Shown here piece by piece: positions 43,994 through 51,935 of a DNA stretch of 64,000 nucleotides. A program made the translations under genes and the position numbers. A model generated the notes under the pieces. That model was given only the letters and a program-made list of their open reading frames with translations, did not search any database and was not told where the DNA came from. Source of the stretch: an uncultured Ruminococcus sp. (GTDB taxonomy: Bacteria > Bacillota > Clostridia > Oscillospirales > Ruminococcaceae); the NCBI GenBank assembly GCA_900538575.1, contig UPZA01000006.1, positions 1 through 64,000 of the forward strand, in the 5' to 3' direction. Position 1 is the stretch's first letter; each line of letters begins with the position of its first letter.

Positions 43994-45346
43994 ATGAAAA
44001 ACATACTTGCATTAGCAGTCACTGCTGTATTGGGTTTCACTTTTACAGGAGCAGGAACGATAAAAGCTGATACTAACAGTGAAAAGGAAACATATCAATA
44101 TACCATAGAAGATGTGAAGAATTTACAGGATTTTTTGCTCGGCAAAGATACTCCCGATTTATCGGGGAAAAATTACGATTTATACAAAGATGGTAGATGG
44201 GACGCTTTTGATTTGTGCCTTATGAAGCGTGAAATTCTGAATACAATGAATGACACAAACGGAAAAACGCTCGTTGTCTACTATTCACTTGTTCTGCCGG
44301 ACGGTACAGATGCATCTGCAAGTGCAAGCCGTGTAATCGTAGATAATGAAGCTTATGGAACAACGGAATACATGGCAAGAGTAATTCAGGAAAATACAGG
44401 TGCTGATTTGTTCCAGATTGAAACGGTACAGAAATATCCAGACGAATACAGAGCTGTTACTGAACAGGCATCCAATGAAAAAGAAAGCGGATTCCGTCCT
44501 GAACTTGCAACGCATATTGATAACATTGATGATTATGACACGATTTTTGTAGGTTACCCGAACTGGTGGGGCGATATGCCTATGGCACTTTACTCATTCT
44601 TTGATGAATACGATTTATCGGGAAAAACAATAATTCCTTTCAATTCGCACGGCGGAAGCGGATTTTCACAAACAGTAAAATCCATATCGGAACTTGAACC
44701 GAATGCCGATGTCAGCACAGAGGGCTTATCAGTCAGCAGAAATTCTGTTGCACAATCTGAAAGTCAGATTATAGAATGGCTTGAAAAGCTGGGAATGGCT
44801 AAGCAGGAGTCAAAAGAGCTGATATTGTATTTCACACATCCCGAAACTGACGGAACAGATACTGTTGCAGGCGCAAGCCGTGTTGTTGTGAATGATAAAC
44901 TATACGGTAATGTGGAGTACATTGCAAATGTGATTCATGAAAATACAAATACGGACATGGTACGGATTCAGACAGCACAGGAATATCCCGGTACACATGC
45001 TGAACTTGTAAATTATGCCGCTGACGAACAGGATTCTAATGCACGTCCGAAAATCATAACGGAAATAAATCTCTCAGATTATGATACTATTTATGTCGGA
45101 TATCCGATATGGTGGTTCGATCTGCCGATGGTGATGTATTCTCTGTTTGAACAGTATGATTTTTCCGATAAAACAATTATTCCGTTTTCAGTACATGGCG
45201 GAAGCGGATTTGCAGGTACAATTGATAAAATTGCTGAAATGCAGCCCGACGCCAACGTGATAACGAACGGCTTTACTGTTTCAAGAAATACAGTGGGAAA
45301 TGCAGAAAACAGCGTTATTGAATGGCTGAACAATCTTGAAAAGTAA
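43994..45346 (+). CDS. Secreted dockerin-like double flavodoxin
   Basis: A 450-residue exported protein. After a signal peptide (1-26) comes a dockerin-like module at about 34-77 (NLQDFLLGKD ... DLYKDGRWDAFDLCLMKRE), then two flavodoxin domains: one from LVVYYSLVLPDGTD with GYPNWWGDMPMALYSF, a second from LILYFTHPETDGTD with GYPIWWFDLPMVMYSL. Both keep the HGGSGF loop. The second has DTVAGAS, close to the DxxSGAT motif that ApbE flavinylates in other proteins; the first has the weaker DASASAS. It could be tethered to a cohesin and carry one or two flavins outside the cell. That role is inference. Confidence 0.8.
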   Translation: MKNILALAVTAVLGFTFTGAGTIKADTNSEKETYQYTIEDVKNLQDFLLGKDTPDLSGKNYDLYKDGRWDAFDLCLMKREILNTMNDTNGKTLVVYYSLVLPDGTDASASASRVIVDNEAYGTTEYMARVIQENTGADLFQIETVQKYPDEYRAVTEQASNEKESGFRPELATHIDNIDDYDTIFVGYPNWWGDMPMALYSFFDEYDLSGKTIIPFNSHGGSGFSQTVKSISELEPNADVSTEGLSVSRNSVAQSESQIIEWLEKLGMAKQESKELILYFTHPETDGTDTVAGASRVVVNDKLYGNVEYIANVIHENTNTDMVRIQTAQEYPGTHAELVNYAADEQDSNARPKIITEINLSDYDTIYVGYPIWWFDLPMVMYSLFEQYDFSDKTIIPFSVHGGSGFAGTIDKIAEMQPDANVITNGFTVSRNTVGNAENSVIEWLNNLEK

Positions 45347-45364
45347 TGAAAAGGGGCGGTTACA

Positions 45365-46387
45365 ATGAAAAAATTATTATATGGAATGCTAATATGTGTG
45401 ATAAGTTTTTCTATGACCGCCTGCAATTCCGATGAATCAGAAAGCAAAACAGAGATTTTTGCTATGGATACTTATGTGACAATCGAGGCTTTCGGTGAGA
45501 ACTCCGAAAAGGCTGTTTCAGACGCAGAACAGGAAATAAAGCGTCTTGAAAACTTGTGGTCTGTCACAGATGAAAACAGTGAGATTTATGCAGTCAATCA
45601 CAGCGGCGGGCAGCCTGTTTTCATCAGTGATGAAACGGCTGAATTGATAGAATATGCGCTTGAAATCAGCGATTTAACGGACGGAGCATTGGATATTTCA
45701 CTGTATCCTGTACTTTTGGAATGGGGATTTACAACAGGCGAGTATAAAATTCCCGATGAAGAAACTTTGCAGAATTTATTAATTCGAACCGGATATGAAA
45801 AAGTAAAGCTTGACGGCAATTACATTAATTTGGAAGATGAAATGCAAATTGATTTAGGCGCAGTGGGCAAAGGTTTTACAGGCGATTTGCTTGCTGAAAA
45901 AATTAAAGAAAACAGTGTGAAATCGGCACTAATCAACTTAGGCGGAAACGTTCAGACTATCGGTACAAAGCCGGACGGTTCTGACTGGAAGGTTGGTATC
46001 ACCAGTCCATACGGTGAGGGGAATTTTGCTGTACTTGAAATATCTGATAAAGCAATTGTAACATCTGGTGGATACGAACGATATTTTATCGGCGAGGACG
46101 GAAGACAATATCATCATATTCTGAATCCCGAAACGGGCAAACCAGCCGAAAGCGGTCTGATAAGCGTTTCGGTAATTGCCAGTGAGGGCAGATTGTGTGA
46201 CGCACTTTCCACTTCGCTTTTTGTTATGGGACTTGAAAAAGCCGAAAATCTATGGAAATCAAAGAATGATTTTGATATGATTCTCGTAACCGAAAACGGT
46301 GAAATCTACATTACCGAGGGTATTGAAGATAATTTTTCATTGAATACGATGTACAGCAATCTGGAAGTGAGCGTGATTCACAGATGA
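45365..46387 (+). CDS. apbE: FAD:protein FMN transferase (ApbE), lipoprotein
   Basis: Exported ApbE enzyme that links FMN to Ser or Thr of extracytoplasmic proteins. Lipobox FSMTAC near residue 20. Conserved parts: AMDTYVTI, DLGAVGKGFTGDLLAEKI, ALINLGGNVQTIG, HHILNPETGKPA and CDALSTSLFVMG. Length 340 aa is normal. The usual target, an FMN-binding (RnfG/NqrC-type) domain, is not encoded in the island, so the neighbouring exported flavodoxins are candidate targets. Overlaps the next gene as ATGA. Confidence 0.92.
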   Translation: MKKLLYGMLICVISFSMTACNSDESESKTEIFAMDTYVTIEAFGENSEKAVSDAEQEIKRLENLWSVTDENSEIYAVNHSGGQPVFISDETAELIEYALEISDLTDGALDISLYPVLLEWGFTTGEYKIPDEETLQNLLIRTGYEKVKLDGNYINLEDEMQIDLGAVGKGFTGDLLAEKIKENSVKSALINLGGNVQTIGTKPDGSDWKVGITSPYGEGNFAVLEISDKAIVTSGGYERYFIGEDGRQYHHILNPETGKPAESGLISVSVIASEGRLCDALSTSLFVMGLEKAENLWKSKNDFDMILVTENGEIYITEGIEDNFSLNTMYSNLEVSVIHR

Positions 46388-46749
46388 AAAATATAAAACT
46401 TTGGATTGCAATATGTATTATTATATTTGTTAGCGGAATTATCGGCAGTATTTTTATGCTGAACAAGCCACATGGTACGGTTGTCAATATTATTCAGGAC
46501 GGAAAAATTATTCGGACAATTGATCTTGATTCCGCTGAAAATCAAACTTTTACCGTTGAATTTGATGGCAAAGAAAATACAATTGAAATCTCAGAACATC
46601 AAATCAGAATGCTTGATGCAGACTGCCCCGACCATGTTTGCGTAAACACAGGCTGGCTGAAATCAAATGCGATGCCCATAGTATGCCTGCCGAATAAACT
46701 GACCATTCAGTTTGCGGATAATGACAGCGGACTTGATGCAGTAGTGTAA
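46384..46749 (+). CDS. NusG domain II-like exported protein
   Basis: A 121-residue protein with one N-terminal membrane helix and a small beta domain of the NusG-II type, containing DADCPDHVCVNTGW. This domain often accompanies ApbE and Gx transporters in Firmicutes; its role is unknown to me. The two Cys could form a disulfide or bind a cofactor outside the cell. Confidence 0.8.
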   Translation: MKNIKLWIAICIIIFVSGIIGSIFMLNKPHGTVVNIIQDGKIIRTIDLDSAENQTFTVEFDGKENTIEISEHQIRMLDADCPDHVCVNTGWLKSNAMPIVCLPNKLTIQFADNDSGLDAVV

Positions 46750-46760
46750 GGCGGTGCGGT

Positions 46761-47252
46761 ATGAATACAAAGAAATTATGCTTGCTGTCACTGCTCACGG
46801 CAATCGCCCTGATTATTTTTATTGTGGAGCTGCGGATTCCGAATTTAGTACCGATACCCGGCGTGAAGCTTGGACTTGCCAATATTATTACAGTTTATGC
46901 TGTTTATCACCTGAAAGCAAGCGAAACAGCAATAATTTTATTTGTCAGAATTTTTCTCGGCTCTGTTTTCGGGGGCAATCTTTCGGCAATTGCTTTCAGT
47001 CTGTGCGGTGGACTTTTATGCCTTGCAGGGATGCTTCTGATGCGAAAGGTAATTGACGAGAATCATATATGGGTATGCAGTATTATCGGTGCAGTTCTGC
47101 ATAATATTGGTCAGACCGCAGCGGCTGTTGCTGTTATGAGAACCACTGCGGTTATTGCCTATCTGCCGTTTCTGCTCGTATCAGGCTGTATTGCGGGATT
47201 GTTTACAGGTCTGTGCGCTCAGGTACTTGTGAAAAGAATAAAAAATTTTTGA
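46761..47252 (+). CDS. Gx transporter family membrane protein
   Basis: A 163-residue protein with four or five membrane helices, starting LLSLLTAIALIIFIVELRIP and NLVPIPGVKLGLANIIT. It matches the Gx transporter/HepS component I-like family that accompanies NusG-II and ApbE genes and extracellular electron transfer loci. It may import a flavin- or quinone-related precursor. GGCGGTG precedes the ATG. Confidence 0.8.
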   Translation: MNTKKLCLLSLLTAIALIIFIVELRIPNLVPIPGVKLGLANIITVYAVYHLKASETAIILFVRIFLGSVFGGNLSAIAFSLCGGLLCLAGMLLMRKVIDENHIWVCSIIGAVLHNIGQTAAAVAVMRTTAVIAYLPFLLVSGCIAGLFTGLCAQVLVKRIKNF

Positions 47253-47266
47253 TTAGGAGAGATAAT

Positions 47267-48070
47267 ATGAAAAAAGTTTATGCCTTTGTTGCTGCTTTAA
47301 CAACCGCATTTTCATTGACAGCTTGCGGAAATACCAATGAAGAAAGCATATCTTCAAGCGTTGCGAATAGCATTACAGAGATAAGTGAAACAGAAACAGT
47401 TGAATATGAATCAAATTCAGATTTAAGCAGGACTGACGTGGAAATATCCAAAGAAAATATATCTGATGCCGAAACTTCTGTATCTTATGAAGAAAGCAGC
47501 GAATCGGCAGGAAATGAGGAAAATTCAAAAGTCCTTATTGCATATTTTACTTTGCCGGAGGACGTTGATCCGGATGGGGCGGATGCTATTGCAGGTGCAA
47601 GCATTGTAGTGAATAATGGTAAAATAGTTGGAAATACAGAATACATTGCAAATATCATTCAGCAGACAATTGGCGGAGATTTATTTGAAATCACTACCGA
47701 AAAGGACTACCCGCTTGATCATGAACCGCTGGTAGATGAAGCAAAGCAAGAACAGCAGAATTCCGACAGACCTGCACTTATTTCTCACATAGGAAATCTT
47801 GATGAATATGATACCATTATTATTGGCTATCCGAATTGGTGGGGAGATATGCCGATGCCTGTATTTACTTTCCTTGAAGAATATGATTTTTCAGGTAAAA
47901 CAATCATTCCTTACTGTCCCCATGGCGGCAGCAGGTTTTCCAATACCGTTGCAGAAATTGCAGAACTCCAGCCAAATGCTGTTGTAAGCGATAACGGTTT
48001 CTTGGTTGAAAGAAATGATGTCATTAATTGTGCCGATGATGTGATTGATTGGATAAACAGCATTTTTTAA
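47267..48070 (+). CDS. Lipoprotein flavodoxin
   Basis: A 267-residue exported lipoprotein: lipobox FSLTACGN, an 80-residue Ser/Glu-rich linker, then one flavodoxin domain (LIAYFTLPEDVDPDG; GYPNWWGDMPMPVFTF; PHGGSRFS). It contains DAIAGAS right after the first strand, close to the DAISGAT flavinylation motif of RnfG-type proteins. ATG 47267 follows AGGAGAG; the longer frame from 47213 overlaps the previous gene. Last gene before the operon terminator. Confidence 0.82.
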   Translation: MKKVYAFVAALTTAFSLTACGNTNEESISSSVANSITEISETETVEYESNSDLSRTDVEISKENISDAETSVSYEESSESAGNEENSKVLIAYFTLPEDVDPDGADAIAGASIVVNNGKIVGNTEYIANIIQQTIGGDLFEITTEKDYPLDHEPLVDEAKQEQQNSDRPALISHIGNLDEYDTIIIGYPNWWGDMPMPVFTFLEEYDFSGKTIIPYCPHGGSRFSNTVAEIAELQPNAVVSDNGFLVERNDVINCADDVIDWINSIF

Positions 48071-48149
48071 GTTTTAGATTATTAGCTCTCTGTCTGCACA
48101 TTATGAGAGTTCAATAAATAATGGGTTTTATTTAAAAAGGGACAAATCA

Positions 48150-48193
48150 AAAAACCTCCGCAGGGCAGTTTTTCAGCCTATGCGGAGGTTTTT
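48150..48193 (+). terminator. Strong hairpin terminator of the redox operon
   Basis: AAAAACCTCCGCA (48150-48162) pairs perfectly with TGCGGAGGTTTTT (48181-48193) around an 18-base loop. It closes the operon that starts at 41,478. Confidence 0.88.
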
Positions 48194-48312
48194 ATTCAGT
48201 GACCGCACAGTTTCAGATTGAAATATCTTTTGCAGAAAGAAATGATGTAATAAATTGCATATGCAATGTCAGAAAAAGCCTTAGATACGTTTCAAATCTT
48301 TCGGGCACGTTC

Positions 48313-48357
48313 TCCTCCTAACCAACTTGAATTATCGAAAAAATTCAAGTCGGAGGA
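48313..48357 (+). promoter_or_regulatory. Hairpin that may hide the ribosome site of the HTH gene
   Basis: ACTTGAATT (48325-48333) pairs with AATTCAAGT (48342-48350). An outer stem pairs TCCTCC (48313-48318) with GGAGGA (48352-48357), which is the Shine-Dalgarno of the next gene. The folded RNA would block translation; the DNA palindrome could alternatively be a repressor site. Confidence 0.45.
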
Positions 48358-48363
48358 AAAAGA

Positions 48364-48840
48364 ATGTACAGAAAAAACAATATGACTAAGGTGCATAATG
48401 GCGCTGAAAATCTTAAAAATGCTCTGCTTTCAAAGGAAGAGTGGCAGGCATTTGTGGAGGCTGACTATGCTGTTTTCAAGCAGGGTGAAAGCTTTGCCGA
48501 AATACTCAGCCGTTACATAAAAGAGATGCAGGAACTTCACGATATTAAGCAGAAAGACATTTCCGATGCAACGGGAATAGAATCATCACTAATAACAAAG
48601 TACAAGCACAATAAGCAGAAGCCAACGCTTTATGCTGTTATTCTGTTAAGCCTTGCAATGAAACTGACTCCTGAGAGAAGCAAACACTTGCTGAGAGCTG
48701 CCGGATTCGCCTTGAATGACAGCAAGGAACATCGCATATACAAGCTGTTTTTGCAGGGCTGTGCGTTCAGCAAAGCGTACTCCATTGAGAACTGTAACGA
48801 AATGCTTATCAGAAACGGCTTTATGAAACTTTCAGTATAA
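48364..48840 (+). CDS. HTH (XRE-like) regulator
   Basis: A 158-residue protein with a helix-turn-helix region in the middle (KQKDISDATGIESSLITKYKHNKQKPTL), preceded by helices and followed by a helical C-terminal part with Cys residues. Likely controls ICE transfer or excision genes downstream. GGAGG is seven bases before the ATG. Confidence 0.68.
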   Translation: MYRKNNMTKVHNGAENLKNALLSKEEWQAFVEADYAVFKQGESFAEILSRYIKEMQELHDIKQKDISDATGIESSLITKYKHNKQKPTLYAVILLSLAMKLTPERSKHLLRAAGFALNDSKEHRIYKLFLQGCAFSKAYSIENCNEMLIRNGFMKLSV

Positions 48841-49171
48841 ATTTCTCTGTAAACTAAAAAATGGATAGAATCATCTGTGAAAATGCAGTAAAAATCAAAG
48901 TCTGTCATAATTAAATCCCCGATTTTACAGGGGTTTATATGGCGGACTTAGCATTTTCTGCGGATAAATTTATCCTTTTACTTTTGTGGATTAAGTCGAT
49001 ATAATTAAAGCATACTGATTCACAAGCCTTTCGGCTCTCTCAGGGTGAAGCGGTAACTACAATTCAATCTTGCTGAGAGAGATTGATTGTCAAACAGAAT
49101 GGCATATATCTGTGCGATAATCGGTTCTCGCTGTATGCCTTTCTGTAATTCAAAAGAAAGGCTGCACGACA
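48841..49171 (+). promoter_or_regulatory. Structured leader before the sigma-like gene
   Basis: No gene is seen in this 331-base gap. A possible promoter is TTTACT with TATAAT 17 bases later (TATAAT near 49,001). Inverted repeats follow: CTCTCTCAG with CTGAGAGAG (about 49,036-49,079) and ACAGAATGGCATA with TATGCCTTTCTGT (about 49,095-49,146). CCCCGATTTTACAGGGG lies upstream near 48,918. The arrangement suggests RNA-level control of the next gene. Confidence 0.45.
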
Positions 49172-49603
49172 ATGAGCAGAAAACATTTTTATATCACGTT
49201 CGGAGATGAAATTCCCGAAGAAATCGAAAAAATTTATAACAGGATTGTTCGCAAAGAAGAATACAGTCTTGAAAAAGATGCCCTCGGTAAATCTGTACTG
49301 TTCGGAAGTGAGGACGAACTTTATCGCTACAATATCTCTGAATACATCGCACAACAGAATGCGGAGAAGTCCCAAAACAAAGAACATCAAGAAATGCTTG
49401 CTTTGCTTAATAAAGCACTGGATAGACTAAAAGAAGAATATCCTATCGAGTACGAAATCATTCAGCTTTACTATTTCTCAGAAAATCAGATTACATTGCA
49501 GGAAATTGGAAAATCAAAGGGTATTACGAAACAGGCAGTCCACAAGCGAATCAAAAAAGCTTGTTTGTATTTGAAAGAATACATAACTGCATATAAAAAA
49601 TAG
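49172..49603 (+). CDS. Sigma-70 region 4-like protein
   Basis: A 143-residue protein whose C-terminal half has a sigma-type HTH (ITLQEIGKSKGITKQAVHKRIKKACLYLKEY). The N-terminal half is charged. Proteins like this sit next to xis and int in Tn916/Tn1549-type elements and are believed to control transfer or excision. AAAGG precedes the ATG. Confidence 0.75.
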   Translation: MSRKHFYITFGDEIPEEIEKIYNRIVRKEEYSLEKDALGKSVLFGSEDELYRYNISEYIAQQNAEKSQNKEHQEMLALLNKALDRLKEEYPIEYEIIQLYYFSENQITLQEIGKSKGITKQAVHKRIKKACLYLKEYITAYKK

Positions 49604-49664
49604 CGCTTGAACTTGTGAAAGATGACGAATTATCTGATTTCCCTCAAAACATTTTGAAAATCGG

Positions 49665-49696
49665 TTGACATTCGGCTTATTTTACGTGTGTATTAT
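49665..49696 (+). promoter_or_regulatory. Promoter before the excisionase leader, 20-bp spacer
   Basis: TTGACA (49665-49670) and TATTAT (49691-49696) are 20 bases apart. ACGTGTGTATTATAGAGG matches the minus-strand mobC promoter at 35,923 except for one base. Confidence 0.6.
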
Positions 49697-50010
49697 AGAG
49701 GAATTATGGGCAGACAATTCCTCATGTTCTCCTTGTTTTTTCTTTTCTGATGCCGAGATTTCCTCATAAACGCAAACTTATTGCTCTCGGTATCGGACAA
49801 AGAAAAATGATGTACTGTCAATGGGTATCATCTCTGTGACGCTCATCGAGAATACATCATCGTATTCTGTCGGTATCTTGAAAATTGAATATCAGAAACG
49901 TTAATTTAAATGCTCTTTTGCTCGCCGATAAATCGGCAACCGCAAAAGATGGCAAATATTCAACGACAAAAAATTGTCGTTGAATATAAGCAAAACAGAG
50001 GTGTTAAACT
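49697..50010 (+). promoter_or_regulatory. Hairpin-rich leader of xis-int
   Basis: No gene is seen. Several inverted repeats stand out: GAGGAATT/AATTCCTC (about 49,698-49,723), GATGCCGAGA with TCTCGGTATC (about 49,751-49,795, one mismatch), ATGATGTA with TACATCAT, GCCGAT-AA-ATCGGC inside TTTTGC/GCAAAA (about 49,915-49,946), and a perfect 14-bp repeat ATATTCAACGACAA / TTGTCGTTGAATAT (49956-49969 and 49974-49987) with an AAAA loop. The last ends 10 bases before the AGAGG ribosome site of xis. Confidence 0.55.
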
Positions 50011-50226
50011 ATGGCGGTTAAATTTCAAAGCGTAAACGCCTGCAAATCAATGTTTACCGAATATCCTGATGTAGTGGGCATCAAAGAAGTTTGTAAGATG
50101 CTCGGAATCGGCAGGGATAAGGCATATCAACTTGTAAACACAGGTGAGCTGATGAAAATTCCTTGTTCCCGTTCGATAAAAGTACCAAAGCTTTCCGTTA
50201 TTGAGTATATCCTCCGGTGCATATAA
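50011..50226 (+). CDS. xis: Excisionase-like DNA-binding protein
   Basis: A 71-residue protein with a winged-helix excisionase fold: VVGIKEVCKMLGIGRDKAYQLVNTGELMKIPC and IKVPKLSVIEYI. Directs the integrase toward excision. AGAGGTG upstream. It lies 121 bases before int, with one GGTAGAACT box between them. Confidence 0.85.
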   Translation: MAVKFQSVNACKSMFTEYPDVVGIKEVCKMLGIGRDKAYQLVNTGELMKIPCSRSIKVPKLSVIEYILRCI

Positions 50227-50347
50227 ACGAACTTCATTATATTTGATAATAAATGTGGTAGAACTACTTGAAAAACTCTACTGTCTGCGCTACAATAGTA
50301 TTGTTAGCAGCAGACATCTGCCACAGCTACTTTAGGAGGTAGTTACA

Positions 50348-51685
50348 ATGATAGCAGGTCTGCCCTTTAATTACAAGGTGTACGCAAAGAAAAACAAACT
50401 TTATGTAGTCGTTGACTACAAGGATGCTGATGGAAATCGCAAGAAAAAGTGGCTTCCTACTGGTCTTGATGTTGATACAAAGAAGAAAGAAATAACCGTG
50501 GTGGCGGATAAAATTGTTTCCGAATACTACGACAAGAATTTCGGACTTTTTAATCTAACAGAAAAGAACATAGGTGAGATTGATGTTCCTTCGGTATCAA
50601 AAACAATAACAGAAATTTCATCGGAAAAGTTTGAGTTATTTGACTTTATGGACAAGTGGCTCAAATACAAGAAGCCGAGAGTTTCCAAGTTGACATATGA
50701 TGAGTATCGCAGTGGCATAAAGAGGGCGAAACAGTTCTTCAAGAAGGATACGTTTTACATAGACACCATAAGACCAATTGACATTCAGGACTACTACAAT
50801 TCAATCCTTAGTAGCGGAGCGAAAACAAGTACTCTGAAAAATCGTCATCTTTGTATGCACAATCTTTTTGAGTATGCTGTGAAACTGGACTTGATTCCGT
50901 TCAATCCGACTTCGAGAGTGGAAATGCCGAAACTCGAAAAGCACGATGCAACATTTTACAGCAAAGAGGAACTTGACAGCCTGTTCAGCGTTTTCGTTGA
51001 TGACCGTATGGAAATTGTGGTGCATATTGCCGCATATTACGGTCTGAGAAGATGTGAGATACTTGGCTTGCAGTGGGATTCGATAGACTTTGAAAACAAG
51101 ACTATCACCATTCGCAGAAAAGTTATTACGGTTATGGGTGACGGCGGAGAGTACGAAACGATATGCGAAAACAAGCTGAAAACCAATGCCACAAGAAGAA
51201 CTCTGCCTTTAGTTCCGCACATCGAAAGACTTCTGAGTGCAAAGAAAAAGCAGCAGGAATATTACAGAAAAATGCTCCGTGGAGGGTACAACAATGACTA
51301 TCTGAACTTTGTATGTACCGACGATTTCGGTAATCTTATAAAGCCTGAATATGTCACTTCACATTTCAGATATGTCGTTGACAAAAACGGATTAAGGCAT
51401 TTACGCTTTCATGATTTACGTCATACCTGTGCAAGCCTGCTCATTGCGAATCATATTCCGCTTAAGGCGATACAGGACTGGCTCGGACACGCAAATTTCC
51501 AGACGACGGCAAATATTTATTCCCATCTCGATTTCAGTTCAAGAGTGGAATCGGCAGAAACAATTTCAAGTATTCTTGGCGATGCGGAAACGGGAATTAA
51601 CAGCAAACGTACAGAGCCGAAACAGGAAACAAGAGGAAGAAAAAAGAAAAAATCCGACTGTTCAAGCGATAACGTTCAGCCTTAA
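50348..51685 (+). CDS. int: Tyrosine integrase (Tn916 Int-like)
   Basis: Site-specific recombinase that integrates and excises the ICE. An N-terminal arm-binding domain (KVYAKKNKLYVVVDYKDADG) and a core-binding SAM-like domain precede the catalytic part: Arg234 in YGLRRCEILGL, His355 and Arg358 in HDLRH, the GH of WLGHANFQTT, and the nucleophile Tyr in IYSHLD. Length 445 aa is somewhat longer than usual because of a basic C-terminal tail. AGGAGG lies before the ATG. Intact. Confidence 0.92.
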   Translation: MIAGLPFNYKVYAKKNKLYVVVDYKDADGNRKKKWLPTGLDVDTKKKEITVVADKIVSEYYDKNFGLFNLTEKNIGEIDVPSVSKTITEISSEKFELFDFMDKWLKYKKPRVSKLTYDEYRSGIKRAKQFFKKDTFYIDTIRPIDIQDYYNSILSSGAKTSTLKNRHLCMHNLFEYAVKLDLIPFNPTSRVEMPKLEKHDATFYSKEELDSLFSVFVDDRMEIVVHIAAYYGLRRCEILGLQWDSIDFENKTITIRRKVITVMGDGGEYETICENKLKTNATRRTLPLVPHIERLLSAKKKQQEYYRKMLRGGYNNDYLNFVCTDDFGNLIKPEYVTSHFRYVVDKNGLRHLRFHDLRHTCASLLIANHIPLKAIQDWLGHANFQTTANIYSHLDFSSRVESAETISSILGDAETGINSKRTEPKQETRGRKKKKSDCSSDNVQP

Positions 51686-51692
51686 TTCAGCT

Positions 51693-51793
51693 GGTAGAAC
51701 TTTGGTAGAACTCTGAAAAAAGAAATCAAGCCTTTCTAAAGTTGTAGAACTTTTGGTAGAACTCAAAAGTTATTCCGCATTATTTGTTCTACC
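51693..51793. repeat. GGTAGAACT arm-type repeats for the integrase
   Basis: GGTAGAACT occurs at 51693-51701, 51704-51712 and 51755-51763, with TGTAGAACT at 51743-51751, and inverted as GTTCTACC at 51786-51793. A further copy lies upstream of int at 50257-50265. The copies come as two tandem pairs 11 and 12 bases apart, as expected for arm sites bound by the integrase N-terminal domain near an element end. Confidence 0.65.
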
Positions 51794-51935
51794 AAAAGTG
51801 AAACGAAAATGTTCTCAAACATTGAATTTACTATGATTTCTGAAAGTTTTAAAACCGAATTTTTTGAAAACAGGTTGAAAAATTCGCTATTATGTGATAT
51901 AATAACGATAACATAAAACAATGGGAGGAACATTT

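Larger units (their letters stand above)
4133..51800. mobile_element. Tn1549-like ICE (left end not in window, right end approximate)
   Basis: The gene order Maff2-like, VirB6-like, PrgI, VirB4, CD1108-like, DUF4315, CD1107-like, methyltransferase, topoisomerase III, toprim, giant helicase, then MobC, relaxase, sigma-like factor, excisionase and tyrosine integrase is that of Tn1549/CTn-type elements. The coupling protein (VirD4-like) and PcfB-like genes expected upstream of maff2 are missing here; they may lie to the left of the inserted element or be lost. The right boundary is set just after the integrase arm repeats (51,693-51,793). No direct-repeat att pair could be identified because only one end is in view. 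Confidence 0.8.

Noticed and set aside
49956..49987. Perfect 14-bp hairpin as a rho-independent terminator
   Set aside because: It is AT-rich at its base and is not followed by a T-run; the xis ribosome site comes next, so a terminator is not supported.
51693..51793. Repeated GGTAGAACT as a CRISPR-like array
   Set aside because: The units are only nine bases, spaced 11-12 bases apart in pairs, with one inverted, and no cas genes are present; integrase arm sites fit better.
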